Source: Anoxynatronum sibiricum
GTDB lineage: Bacteria; Bacillota; Clostridia; Peptostreptococcales; Tindalliaceae
NCBI RefSeq assembly: GCF_039414295.1
Contig: NZ_JBCITM010000003.1
Span: 62,001-126,000 of the forward strand
Length of the DNA stretch: 64,000 nucleotides
Reading direction: 5' to 3'
Position 1 is the stretch's first letter, and each line of letters opens with the position of its first letter. Under the pieces are notes generated by a model. That model was given only the letters and a program-made list of their open reading frames with translations. It made no database searches and was not told the origin of the DNA. Both the position numbers and the translations under genes were made by a program. Below are positions 35,081-43,542 of the stretch, in pieces.

Positions 35081-37153
35081 TTACCAGTTGAAGCGATGAA
35101 TGGCTTTTTGCATATCTTCAGCCATCTGTGCAAGGGACTCACTGGCGTTGGCAATCTCATCCATTGAGGATGCCTGTTCTTCCACGGTAGCCGAAACCTC
35201 CTCTGTAACTGCAGCATTTTGCTGAGAAGAAGAGGAGAGGCTTTGTATGATATCAATGATCTGGTTCTTTTTGGCCTCCATTTCCTGACTGGCCTTGGAG
35301 ATGGTCGCAATACGCGCTTCACTAACAGCGATGGCATCCCGTATTCCTTCGAACTTGGCATCTGTCATTTCAACGCTTTCAGCCTGAGATGTGATGGCTG
35401 TGCCAACTTCGTCCATGGTGGTCACTGCCTGTTCGGTTTTCTCAGATAGTTCCTGAATAATTCGTGCAATTTCTTCGGTGAATCGGTTTGATTGTTCTGC
35501 CAGCTTTCGAATTTCATCAGCAACCACTGCAAATCCTCTACCGGCTTCACCAGCTCGGGCAGCTTCAATGGCTGCGTTGAGGGCTAAAAGATTGGTCTGT
35601 TCGGCAATGTTCTTAATCATACCACTTGCAACGGCAATTTTCTCAGCGCTGGAGTTAGTGGCATGAATCATGGTTCCCACTTCATGGGATGAACTTTTGA
35701 CCACCCGGGTCTTCTGGTTCAAGTCACCTAACAACATGACACCTTCATCTTTCAACTGTGACACTGCCTGAATGGCATTTTGCAAATCAGACACATGTTT
35801 CTGTTCTGCTTCAATCAATCGCCCTAACTCCTGAATATGCCCAGCACCCTTTTCGGTATCTTTGGCTTGGGAACTGGATCCCGAAGCGATTTCTTCGGTG
35901 GATTTGGCCACCTCAGTTACAGAAATGACGGTTTGCTCAGTGGTGGCTGTCAACTCTTCAGAAGAAGCTGCCACTTGTTCGGCGTGGTGGGCAATATCAT
36001 TGACAAGAGCAACAAAATTGTGTTGCATGCGTGACAAAGCTTGGGCAATTATGCCAATTTCATCTTTACGACGGCTGTCTGACTCAATCTGATCAGCTGG
36101 GTGTAGCGCTAGCTGATAATTTGAGAAACGATCGATAATAGCGGACAGCCGAATGATCGGTCTGGTGATGGATCGACTAATCAATGCTGTTGCAACTATG
36201 GAGATGAGGAGAACAATCAGGCTGAGAAGCAGGATATCACGGCGAAGTGCCTGCATGGCCATGGTCACTTCGCTATGTGGGATGGTTAAGAGCAGTGTCC
36301 AGCCCGTTTGTGGAATTTCGGTGAAAAAACCGTAATGACTACCATCAGAGTTACTAAAAGAGAATTGGCCGTGGCTATTGTTGAGAATCAGCTCGCTTTG
36401 CTGGGCCAGGTCTGTATCATTATCCTGGCTCAAGGGCTGATTCATTAGTCGTTGGAGATCAGCAGAAGCAATAAAGTTGCCGTTGGCATCCAGTAAATGA
36501 GCTTCACCCATGAGGCCAACCTCCAGATTGCGAACAATGTCCTGAAGCACATCAAGCCCCATATCGCCGGTGACCACACCCATGAATTGGCCGCGATCAT
36601 TATAAAAAGGAGCGGTGGCGGTAATGAAAGTGTAGTCAAGTACTTCATCATAATAGGGTTCGGTCCATACCACCTGATCTTTAAGTCCTTTGGCCATGGT
36701 GTACCAGTCTTGGTTAGGGTAGTCATAATCCTCAGTGGCGTACTCTTCGGTGTAGACCAATTGATGATCATCCTTGTAAACATAAGGGCCAAAATAACGG
36801 ATTTCTGGGTCGTACTGAAAAGGCTCAAACCATACGCCGGCACCCAAAGCAGCCTCATTTATCATGGAAGTGCCTGACAGGAGTGTTTCGTACTGGGCAG
36901 CAGTCATGATGACTCCAGCGGCTTCAACAGTTTTGGACAAACTGAGCACCACATTATTGTGGGCAGTAAGGTAGTTTTCAATTTCATGACTGGTGGCCTC
37001 CATTTGATGCTCCAGTCGTTCCTGAATTTCCTGTTCCACAATATTTCCAGAAACCCGATAGGTGACCAGGCCAAAGGTGGCGCTGACTAAAAGCATAAGA
37101 ACTCCGAAGAATAAAATTAGTTTACCGGTGAGGCCATTTGTAAAATGATTCAT
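35081..37153 (-). CDS. Methyl-accepting chemotaxis protein with dCache sensor
   Basis: A 690-residue chemoreceptor. One N-terminal helix (about 10-32), an extracellular double-Cache sensor (about 35-275; WFEPFQYDPEIRYFGPYVY, NQDWYTMAKG, TFITATAPFYNDRG), a second helix near 290-315, HAMP, then the coiled-coil signalling part with the hairpin tip GEAGRGFAVVADEIRKLAEQS. The dCache part resembles amino-acid/organic-acid sensors. The C-terminus (IHRFNW) has no CheR-binding pentapeptide. The ATG at 37153 follows GGAGGG; an ATG 7 codons upstream sits before that site. Confidence 0.92.
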   Translation of the reverse strand: MNHFTNGLTGKLILFFGVLMLLVSATFGLVTYRVSGNIVEQEIQERLEHQMEATSHEIENYLTAHNNVVLSLSKTVEAAGVIMTAAQYETLLSGTSMINEAALGAGVWFEPFQYDPEIRYFGPYVYKDDHQLVYTEEYATEDYDYPNQDWYTMAKGLKDQVVWTEPYYDEVLDYTFITATAPFYNDRGQFMGVVTGDMGLDVLQDIVRNLEVGLMGEAHLLDANGNFIASADLQRLMNQPLSQDNDTDLAQQSELILNNSHGQFSFSNSDGSHYGFFTEIPQTGWTLLLTIPHSEVTMAMQALRRDILLLSLIVLLISIVATALISRSITRPIIRLSAIIDRFSNYQLALHPADQIESDSRRKDEIGIIAQALSRMQHNFVALVNDIAHHAEQVAASSEELTATTEQTVISVTEVAKSTEEIASGSSSQAKDTEKGAGHIQELGRLIEAEQKHVSDLQNAIQAVSQLKDEGVMLLGDLNQKTRVVKSSSHEVGTMIHATNSSAEKIAVASGMIKNIAEQTNLLALNAAIEAARAGEAGRGFAVVADEIRKLAEQSNRFTEEIARIIQELSEKTEQAVTTMDEVGTAITSQAESVEMTDAKFEGIRDAIAVSEARIATISKASQEMEAKKNQIIDIIQSLSSSSQQNAAVTEEVSATVEEQASSMDEIANASESLAQMAEDMQKAIHRFNW

Positions 37154-37261
37154 ATAGAAGATCCCTCCTCGCATTGAAAGACGTTATTTGATCATTCGTC
37201 AGGATTATACCCTATAAAGGGGCGCTGATTCATCGAGGTGTTGTAAATTGTTCGCAAAATA

Positions 37262-37295
37262 TAAACAGCACACGGGTAGCCAAATGCGTGTGCTG
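37262..37295 (-). terminator. Terminator of the nqr operon
   Basis: On the minus strand CAGCACACG and CGTGTGCTG form a perfect 9-base-pair stem followed by TTTATATTTT, about 55 bases past the nqrF stop. Confidence 0.8.
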
Positions 37296-37350
37296 CTTAC
37301 ATAATTCATTGATGTGATAGATAGTCTGTGCGTTTTTTCATGGTTTGCAA

Positions 37351-38451
37351 TTAACCAAACTCATCGTAAAATATTTTCTCTTGAGGAATCTTTTTCTTTT
37401 TCAGTTCAATCACAGCTGACTCAATCATGACGGGGCTGCCACACATATAGGCTTCCTGGTTAATACCTTCTTCAATATATGATTGAATCGAATCGGTGAC
37501 ACGACCCCGGTCACCTTCCCATCCAGAATCTTCCGGTTCCCGGGAGAGGACAGGGCGAAAACAAAAATTGGGAATGCTTTTTTCAAATGCTTCCATTTCC
37601 TCCGCGCATACCAGATCTTTCTGGGTACGGGCTCCAAAGAAGAAAGTGGCTTTCCGCTGAATCTCTTCATCCTTCATTTGATACAGAATACTGCGAATGG
37701 GGGCAATTCCCGTACCGATGGCCACCAGGATAATCTCAGAATCTGAATCCCGGAGATAGAAGTCGCCGAAAGGACCGTTGAAGGAAACCTCGTCTCCCTC
37801 AGAAAGATGTTGGTGAACATAAGTGGTTACCAGACCTTCCTCCACATATCCAATGATCAGCTCAATGGCATTTTTTTCCTGAGCAGAGGAAGCGATGGAA
37901 TATGCCCGGTACACCGATTCTGGATTTCCGGGATAAGGAGGAGCCAGCAACTGAACGTACTGGCCGGCCCTAAAATCAATTTCCTGCCCGTCGGTGATTT
38001 TAAAACGCAGCAGCTTAATGGTTTTCGTTTCATCTTTGATGTATTCAACCACAGCCTCATACTTGCGGGCGTTTAAGAGGTCATCGGGAATACTCAGCTT
38101 CATATCCTGTTTGACCTTAACCTGACAGGAAAGGCGCATGTGATCGGCCAGTTCATCTTTGGTGAAAAAGGGTGTTTCAGTGGGAAGGACAGGACCGCCG
38201 CCTTCCAGAATTTTGCAGGTGCAAAGGCCGCAGGTGCCTTTGCCGCCGCAGGCAGAGGGAAGAAACATCTCCTGCTCGTTCAGGGTGGAAAGCAGCGAAC
38301 TGCCACCGTCCACCACCAGTTCCTTATCGTTATTAATGACAATTTTGCACTCACCATAGTTGGCGATATACAGATTGGCGAGGGTTAGCACCAATGCCAG
38401 GGATCCTGATATGCCGGTGATAATGAGAACTGTTTGGATAATTTCTGCCAC
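37351..38451 (-). CDS. nqrF: Na+-translocating NADH:quinone reductase-like subunit F
   Basis: NADH-oxidising subunit, 366 residues. N-terminal membrane helix (3-27), 2Fe-2S ferredoxin domain with Cys68, Cys74, Cys77 and Cys109 (SACGGKGTCGLC...SCQ), then a ferredoxin reductase-type FAD domain (YRAYSIAS) and NAD domain (AIGTGIAPIRS, FFFGARTQKDL, YMCGSPVM). This domain order is NqrF and has no counterpart in Rnf. The start is a GTG, 6 bases after AAAGGAGGG; the longer reading starts in the preceding gene. Last gene of nqrBCDEF. Confidence 0.93.
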   Translation of the reverse strand: MAEIIQTVLIITGISGSLALVLTLANLYIANYGECKIVINNDKELVVDGGSSLLSTLNEQEMFLPSACGGKGTCGLCTCKILEGGGPVLPTETPFFTKDELADHMRLSCQVKVKQDMKLSIPDDLLNARKYEAVVEYIKDETKTIKLLRFKITDGQEIDFRAGQYVQLLAPPYPGNPESVYRAYSIASSAQEKNAIELIIGYVEEGLVTTYVHQHLSEGDEVSFNGPFGDFYLRDSDSEIILVAIGTGIAPIRSILYQMKDEEIQRKATFFFGARTQKDLVCAEEMEAFEKSIPNFCFRPVLSREPEDSGWEGDRGRVTDSIQSYIEEGINQEAYMCGSPVMIESAVIELKKKKIPQEKIFYDEFG

Positions 38452-38464
38452 AGGAATCCCTCCT

Positions 38465-39055
38465 TTACTGTACGTTGACGATGCCTGAGAATCCAATGAA
38501 AGCCAGTGCCATCAATCCGGTTATGATCAGTGTAATCCCTGCGCCTTCCAAGCCTTTTGGAATGGGGGCGTTTTTAATTTTTTGGCGAATTCCCGCCAGG
38601 GCCACAATGGCCAGCGTCCAGCCAAGACCAGAGCCAATACCGAAAGCAGCTGACTGTATCAAGGTGTACTCGCGGATAATCATGAACAGTGATACTCCCA
38701 AAATAGCACAATTGACCGTAATCAGCGGTAGAAAAATTCCCAGAGAATAGTACAGCGTCGGCACATAGCGTTCCACAATCATTTCCACCAGCTGCACAAA
38801 AGCGGCAATGAGAATGATGAACACAATAAATCGCAGGTATTCCAGACCAAAAGGCACCAGAATATAGTGGTAGATCAGATAATTAATGATGGAGGTGCCG
38901 GTCAGCACAAACGTGACGGCCTGCCCCAGTCCCCAGGCAGTTTTAATTTCCCTGGAAACTGCAATGAACGAGCACATACCTAAAAAATTGGCCAGGATCA
39001 TGTTATTGGTAAAAATGGAAGCCATAAAAATAACAAATGGATTGATATTACCCAT
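38465..39055 (-). CDS. nqrE: NqrE/RnfA-type membrane subunit
   Basis: A 196-residue protein with six helices. NqrE and its partner NqrD form a symmetric pair holding an intramembrane 2Fe-2S cluster. The conserved ligands here are Cys28 in LGMCSF and Cys116 in TVNCAILG. The N-terminus FTNNMILANFLGMC is typical. Its first base overlaps the nqrD stop, and GGAGGTGG precedes it. The gene could be called rnfA by similarity alone; the NqrF neighbour decides the name. Confidence 0.92.
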   Translation of the reverse strand: MGNINPFVIFMASIFTNNMILANFLGMCSFIAVSREIKTAWGLGQAVTFVLTGTSIINYLIYHYILVPFGLEYLRFIVFIILIAAFVQLVEMIVERYVPTLYYSLGIFLPLITVNCAILGVSLFMIIREYTLIQSAAFGIGSGLGWTLAIVALAGIRQKIKNAPIPKGLEGAGITLIITGLMALAFIGFSGIVNVQ

Positions 39056-39684
39056 TATTGTCCACCTCCTGCCGCCGGTGCTTTACCGTCCTTGGTTGGT
39101 ATATAGGTGTTGGCCACCCATATGAGAATACCCAACATGAAGAAAGCACCCGGGGGCATAATCATAAATACCCAGTTGACCCAGTTTTCCCCCAGCACAT
39201 TGATGCCAAAAAGAGAACCAAAGCCAAGTAATTCTCTGAAAAAAGCGATGGTCAGCAACACCAGGCTGTAACCGGCACCAGAGGCAATGCCGTCGATGAA
39301 GCTGTCCAGCGGGGGATTGTTCTGAGCATAGACTTCACAACGTCCCATAATAATACAATTGGTGATAATCAAGCCCACATAAGGGCCCAGTGCTTCGCTC
39401 ATTGCCGGGAAATAGGCTTTCAGAACAATGTCAACAATGATCACATAGGCTGAAATAATAAGCGTTTGAACCATCATGCGGATGTGTTTGGGCGTGTACT
39501 TTCGTAAAATGGACACAGTCAGGCTTGAGAGGGAGGTGACGAAAATTAAGCCGATCCCCATGACCAAAGAGTTCATCAGCAGATTGGTCACTGCCAATGC
39601 GGAACAGATTCCCAAAATCTGACGGAAAACCGGATTATCTTTCAAAAGTCCCAAGGTGAAAATGTGCTTGATTTTTTTAATCAT
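39055..39684 (-). CDS. nqrD: NqrD/RnfE-type membrane subunit
   Basis: A 209-residue six-helix protein and partner of NqrE. Cluster ligands are Cys27 in LGICSALAV and Cys110 in IITNCIIMGRCEV. N-terminus GLLKDNPVFRQILGIC matches the family. The ATG at 39684 lies 9 bases after GGGAGG; a TTG two codons earlier is possible. Overlaps the end of nqrC by 8 bases, so translation is coupled. Confidence 0.92.
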   Translation of the reverse strand: MIKKIKHIFTLGLLKDNPVFRQILGICSALAVTNLLMNSLVMGIGLIFVTSLSSLTVSILRKYTPKHIRMMVQTLIISAYVIIVDIVLKAYFPAMSEALGPYVGLIITNCIIMGRCEVYAQNNPPLDSFIDGIASGAGYSLVLLTIAFFRELLGFGSLFGINVLGENWVNWVFMIMPPGAFFMLGILIWVANTYIPTKDGKAPAAGGGQ

Positions 39685-40294
39685 TGGCAAGCGCCTCCCG
39701 GGTTTCTGACATAAAGACAGCCATATTATCGTTGAAAATACGCCTCACTGCATTTGAAGTACCAGTGGCACCAGAAATGGCATCCACCTGCCCATCAGGA
39801 TTGGGGCGGTAAACCAAGAATTCGCTGCCCGCTTCAGGATCAATCTCAATATTCCGAAACTGTTCCTTAAAAGAAAGCTCGTCGATGCGGCCTCCCAAAC
39901 CGGGTGTTTCAGAATGGGAAAGAAAATCAATGCCCAGTACTGTTTCAAAATCAGGACTCAAGGCAACAATACCCTGCAACTCGCCCCAAACAGCGCCTCC
40001 AACAATGGGAACGATATAGGCAAAAACTTCCCCTTCATCATCCAGCCCTTCATAAATGATTTCGCCATTGACATCAATCTCACGTACATGCTGTTCGTAG
40101 AGCGAGTTGATGGCGGATGCTTCCCAGGTATTGGGAAGCAAATCCAACACATACAAAAATGAAGTTTGCTCCGACAATCGCTCGTTTAACCGGATTCTGT
40201 CTACGGTGATGGCGTTGATACTGGCCAGAATGGTGGTATAAATCAAGGTGAGTACCACCATGAACAGAATCGGTTTTACCGTAAACTTCTTCAT
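39677..40294 (-). CDS. nqrC: NqrC/RnfG-type flavoprotein subunit
   Basis: A 205-residue protein with one N-terminal helix (8-28) and an outward-facing FMN-binding domain. The covalent flavinylation motif is DAISGATGTS at about 171-180, where ApbE would attach FMN to the Thr of SGAT. SHSETPGLGG, typical of the FMN-bind domain, is also present. ApbE itself is not encoded in the window. Overlaps nqrB by 4 bases. Confidence 0.93.
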   Translation of the reverse strand: MKKFTVKPILFMVVLTLIYTTILASINAITVDRIRLNERLSEQTSFLYVLDLLPNTWEASAINSLYEQHVREIDVNGEIIYEGLDDEGEVFAYIVPIVGGAVWGELQGIVALSPDFETVLGIDFLSHSETPGLGGRIDELSFKEQFRNIEIDPEAGSEFLVYRPNPDGQVDAISGATGTSNAVRRIFNDNMAVFMSETREALAND

Positions 40295-41253
40295 GAGGTC
40301 ACCTGCTTTCTTTGTTTTTTCAGATACTTAACCCCTTCATCCATAATGGGTACAAAGGTGTTCATAATAAGAATGGCAAAAGAAGCGCCCTCCACGAAAA
40401 TACCAAAATAACGAATCAGGACGGTGATCATACCGATGAGAATACCGTATACCCACTTGGCTGGAACTGTTTTGGGAGCGGTGGTGGGTTCAGTGACGAA
40501 GTAAATACACAGAAAAATGAAAGCGCCTGTGAACATGCCGTACAGTGGATGAGGGATGCCGGCAACGCCTGCCAGATTTAAGATGTAGGTGAAACTCATA
40601 AAGCCAATCATGGGAGCTGCCATCAGTTTCCAGTCAGCGGCTTTTTTCAACACTAAATAAGCGCCTCCCAGTAATAGAAGCACAACACTGGTTTCGCCCA
40701 TGGATCCAAAAGTGTATCCCCAGATCACTTGAGAGAAGGGAAGTGCTTCACCGGCACGGGCCATGGCCAGCGGTGTGGCTTGAGTGAGGGTATCCAGAGG
40801 AGGTGCCATATAGCGTACAAAGCCTCCGGGAAAACCCGTGAATACCTCGCTCCATGAAGCAGTCAAAAACTCGGGGAAAGAAATGAAGATGAAAGTTCGA
40901 CCAACAATGGCCGGATTAAACACATTTCGTCCAAAACCGCCGAAAACTTCCTTTGCAAAAAGAACACCAAAAACAATGCCTACGACGGCTACCCAAAAAG
41001 GGGTCGCCACCGGCAACGACAGTGTGAAGAGAACAGAAGTCACTAATACTGCCTCTGACACTTTTGCATTTCTTTTTTTGGCAAATATGTACTCAGTAGC
41101 GATTCCTGCTGCGGTGACCACTGCCAACAGCACCAGCAGGCGCAAGCCAAAAAGATAAACAGCTCCCAACCCCACTGGAATCAGACTAATGAGTACTTTC
41201 CGCATAATCGGCTGGCGTTGAAAAAAACCGGATGACTTGTTTTGTGCAACCAT
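40291..41253 (-). CDS. nqrB: NqrB/RnfD-type membrane flavoprotein subunit
   Basis: A 320-residue protein with about nine helices. It has RNVFNPAIVGRTFIFISFP and the flavin-attachment element LTQATPLA (Thr160), a variant of the usual SGAT. ITEPxTxP appears as VTEPTTAPKTVP. The start at 41253 is 8 bases after GGAGG; upstream in-frame codons lie before that site. It is the first gene of the operon. No nqrA (or rnfC/rnfB) precedes it; the divergent yeiH gene begins 270 bases away. Confidence 0.92.
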   Translation of the reverse strand: MVAQNKSSGFFQRQPIMRKVLISLIPVGLGAVYLFGLRLLVLLAVVTAAGIATEYIFAKKRNAKVSEAVLVTSVLFTLSLPVATPFWVAVVGIVFGVLFAKEVFGGFGRNVFNPAIVGRTFIFISFPEFLTASWSEVFTGFPGGFVRYMAPPLDTLTQATPLAMARAGEALPFSQVIWGYTFGSMGETSVVLLLLGGAYLVLKKAADWKLMAAPMIGFMSFTYILNLAGVAGIPHPLYGMFTGAFIFLCIYFVTEPTTAPKTVPAKWVYGILIGMITVLIRYFGIFVEGASFAILIMNTFVPIMDEGVKYLKKQRKQVTS

Positions 41254-41446
41254 ATGCATGACCTCCAATGAATGTAAATGAGAAATAGTTCTTCTGAGAA
41301 ACTGAAAAAGGCTTCGATTGGCAAACCTTTTCAATAATTACCCGGAAGCCGAGTCAGCAAACAAAGATTAGAAAATCTGAATATGAAATTTGATTTAAAA
41401 TTCCAGAAGAGCCATTCCTAATAGAATATTTTCTAAACATCATAAA

Positions 41447-41475
41447 TTGACTTCTTGTTAGGAAGGCTGTAGAAT
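41447..41475 (+). promoter_or_regulatory. Promoter of yeiH
   Basis: TTGACT at 41447-41452 and TAGAAT at 41470-41475 with a 17-base spacer, about 50 bases before the yeiH start. Confidence 0.7.
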
Positions 41476-41525
41476 GTATGGGCATTAGATAAAACAAGCA
41501 AACGAAATCAAAGGAATGTGAACTG

Positions 41526-42515
41526 GTGATGACTAATGAACGAAGATATTATCCGGGCATATGGCTTTCTTTAGCAGTGGCATTCCCCGCGTGGATTTTA
41601 GGGAAACAGTTTAGCCTTGTGGGAGGGCCTGTTTTTGCGATTTTAGGCGGGGTGTTGATGTCGGTGGTAGTGACAAATAAGCAACATTACGCTCTGGGGT
41701 TCTCCTTTGTCTCAAAACGAATGTTGCAGAGTGCGGTCATGTTACTAGGGTTTCAGCTTAATCTGGCGAGTATTTTCCAGGTGGGGCAAGCTTCTATTCT
41801 ACTCATTTTCACCACCATCGGTACAGCGTTGATCACAGCCTTTATAGGCTATCATCTATTTCATACCGGTTCAAATGAAAGTATACTCATTGGTGTGGGT
41901 ACTGCCATTTGTGGAGGATCAGCCATTGCAGCCACTGCTCCTGTGATTGGAGCCAGCGATGAGGAAATTGCATCGGCTGTGTCCACTATCTTTCTTTACA
42001 ATATTGCAGCCGTTCTGATCTTTCCCCCTTTGGGAAGATTGATGCAGATGACAGACGCATCTTTTGGACTATGGGCAGGAACGGCCATCAATGATACTTC
42101 TTCTGTGGTGGCGGCAGGACAGATTTGGAGCGAAAATGCACTTAAATCAGCCACGGTGGTAAAACTGGTGCGCACTCTGGCTATTTTGCCAGTGACGTTG
42201 GTGCTTGGGTTTCGACAATCGAAACGAAAAGAGGCTGGTAAGCACGTGAAGTTCAGTAAGATATTTCCCTGGTTCATCATGGGGTTTTTGACAGCAGCTC
42301 TCATGGTGACTCTTGGAATAGTGCCAGATCGCCTGCAGCTTCAACTGATCAATCTGGGAAAGTTTTTAATCATCATGGCGATGGCGGCCATCGGACTGGG
42401 CATAAATGTCACCGAGATATACCGCAGTGGCAAAAAACCATTAACGCTGGGGCTTTTCTGCTGGGGGGCTGTGACGATGATGTCGCTATTGATGCAGTGG
42501 TTGTTGCAAATATAG
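41526..42515 (+). CDS. YeiH family putative membrane exporter (UPF0324)
   Basis: A 329-residue protein with about ten helices. Family elements: SVMLLGFQLNLASI-like segment, IGVGTAICGGSAIAATAPVIGA, and GTAINDTSSVVAAG. The family is annotated as a putative sulfate exporter on weak evidence. Start at a GTG, with AAAGGA 10 bases upstream; the ATG next to it is an alternative. It is monocistronic behind its own promoter. Confidence 0.88.
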   Translation: MMTNERRYYPGIWLSLAVAFPAWILGKQFSLVGGPVFAILGGVLMSVVVTNKQHYALGFSFVSKRMLQSAVMLLGFQLNLASIFQVGQASILLIFTTIGTALITAFIGYHLFHTGSNESILIGVGTAICGGSAIAATAPVIGASDEEIASAVSTIFLYNIAAVLIFPPLGRLMQMTDASFGLWAGTAINDTSSVVAAGQIWSENALKSATVVKLVRTLAILPVTLVLGFRQSKRKEAGKHVKFSKIFPWFIMGFLTAALMVTLGIVPDRLQLQLINLGKFLIIMAMAAIGLGINVTEIYRSGKKPLTLGLFCWGAVTMMSLLMQWLLQI

Positions 42516-42711
42516 TAGCAGGAGGTTTTGATATATAGCAGGATGATCTTTTGAGGTGGTGAAAAACGTCAATTTCATGATTGGAAATAGGTACCGAAAA
42601 GTTGAGTGACATACGTAATGTATATACAAGAGGTGCCTGAGATATTTGCCAATAGCATAGCAGGAGGCTGCCTTTTTGCTTCGAATATGACGTGAATTGG
42701 AGTGAAGACAA

Positions 42712-43194
42712 ATGGTCATCTGCCACCAACTTCAACAAACCCTGAGTCACACAGGACCAAATGAAATGGTTGAAAGTGCATTGAACATACTATCGGGCGG
42801 TGGCGACAAATTACGAATCCTGGTGGCGGAGGATCATCTCCTAAACCAGATGTTAATGAAACGTATTTTTGAAAAAATGCACATTGATTGTGACTTTGCC
42901 AATGATGGGCAGGAAGCCGTGGAAGCTTGCCATAAAAACAATTATGATTTGGTTTTTATGGATATCACCATGCCGTTACGGGATGGTTATGAAGCGACAA
43001 AAATGATACGTGGTACTAACCAACGACAGCCATATATTGTCGCATTGACGGCCAATGCAACCAATGAAGATAAGCAGAAGTGTTTTGAAGCAGGCATGAA
43101 TGAATTTATGCCAAAACCCATATCACTTGAAAAAATTCACATGATGATGGGAAAAATGGCAAAAATCAAAATGGACAAAATGTATGGCGGTTGA
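42712..43194 (+). CDS. Stand-alone response-regulator receiver domain
   Basis: A 160-residue protein made of a receiver domain from about residue 35: ILVAEDHLLNQMLMKRIFEKM, phospho-acceptor Asp in LVFMDITMPLRDGYEAT, ALTANAT and the Lys of MPKPIS. This receiver type (AEDxxxNQ...MDxxMPxxDG) is the one found at the C-terminus of hybrid histidine kinases. The first 34 residues have no recognisable domain, so the gene may be the remnant of such a kinase or a genuine free receiver. A TTGGAG precedes the ATG. A strong terminator follows. Confidence 0.75.
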   Translation: MVICHQLQQTLSHTGPNEMVESALNILSGGGDKLRILVAEDHLLNQMLMKRIFEKMHIDCDFANDGQEAVEACHKNNYDLVFMDITMPLRDGYEATKMIRGTNQRQPYIVALTANATNEDKQKCFEAGMNEFMPKPISLEKIHMMMGKMAKIKMDKMYGG

Positions 43195-43250
43195 ATAGCG
43201 CATGCATACACCCGTTTCAAAACTAATGAATCAGATTGAAGTAGGCGATA

Positions 43251-43312
43251 AAAAAAGCAGATGGATTTCGAATCCTGATGATCACCAGGGTTCGAAGTCC
43301 ATTTGCTTTTTA
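43251..43312. terminator. Large bidirectional terminator
   Basis: AAAAGCAGATGGATTTCGAA pairs along almost its whole length with TTCGAAGTCCATTTGCTTTT (an inner CCTGG/CCAGG stem continues it). A run flanks one side and T run the other. Confidence 0.9.
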
Positions 43313-43314
43313 AT

Positions 43315-43333
43315 TTCACACAATTTGTGTGAA
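43315..43333. promoter_or_regulatory. Palindrome upstream of the EAL gene, candidate operator
   Basis: TTCACACAA-T-TTGTGTGAA, a perfect 19-base palindrome two bases after the terminator and about 200 bases before the EAL gene. It resembles operator sites of dimeric regulators (Crp-like TGTGA...TCACA arms in inverse order). No other gene separates it from the EAL gene. Confidence 0.45.
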
Positions 43334-43542
43334 GCGCGATTTACAAGATTCTCTGAAGTGTCAAAAACATTTGCCATACCCGCCATCCTTCGATACAATA
43401 TAATTCTGATGTTGCCTCGAAAACAGGAGTCATGATAAACGAATGATTAAAACGGGTGCTGTAATTTTTTGCTGGCCGGAACTTGGCCAAAGGCACTGAG
43501 GCGACATTTGAAGACCAATTTCAAGAACAAGGAAGTGCATGG

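Noticed and set aside
37351..41253. Rnf complex
   Set aside because: Four subunits are shared between Rnf and NQR, but the NqrF-type protein is present and RnfB and RnfC are not.
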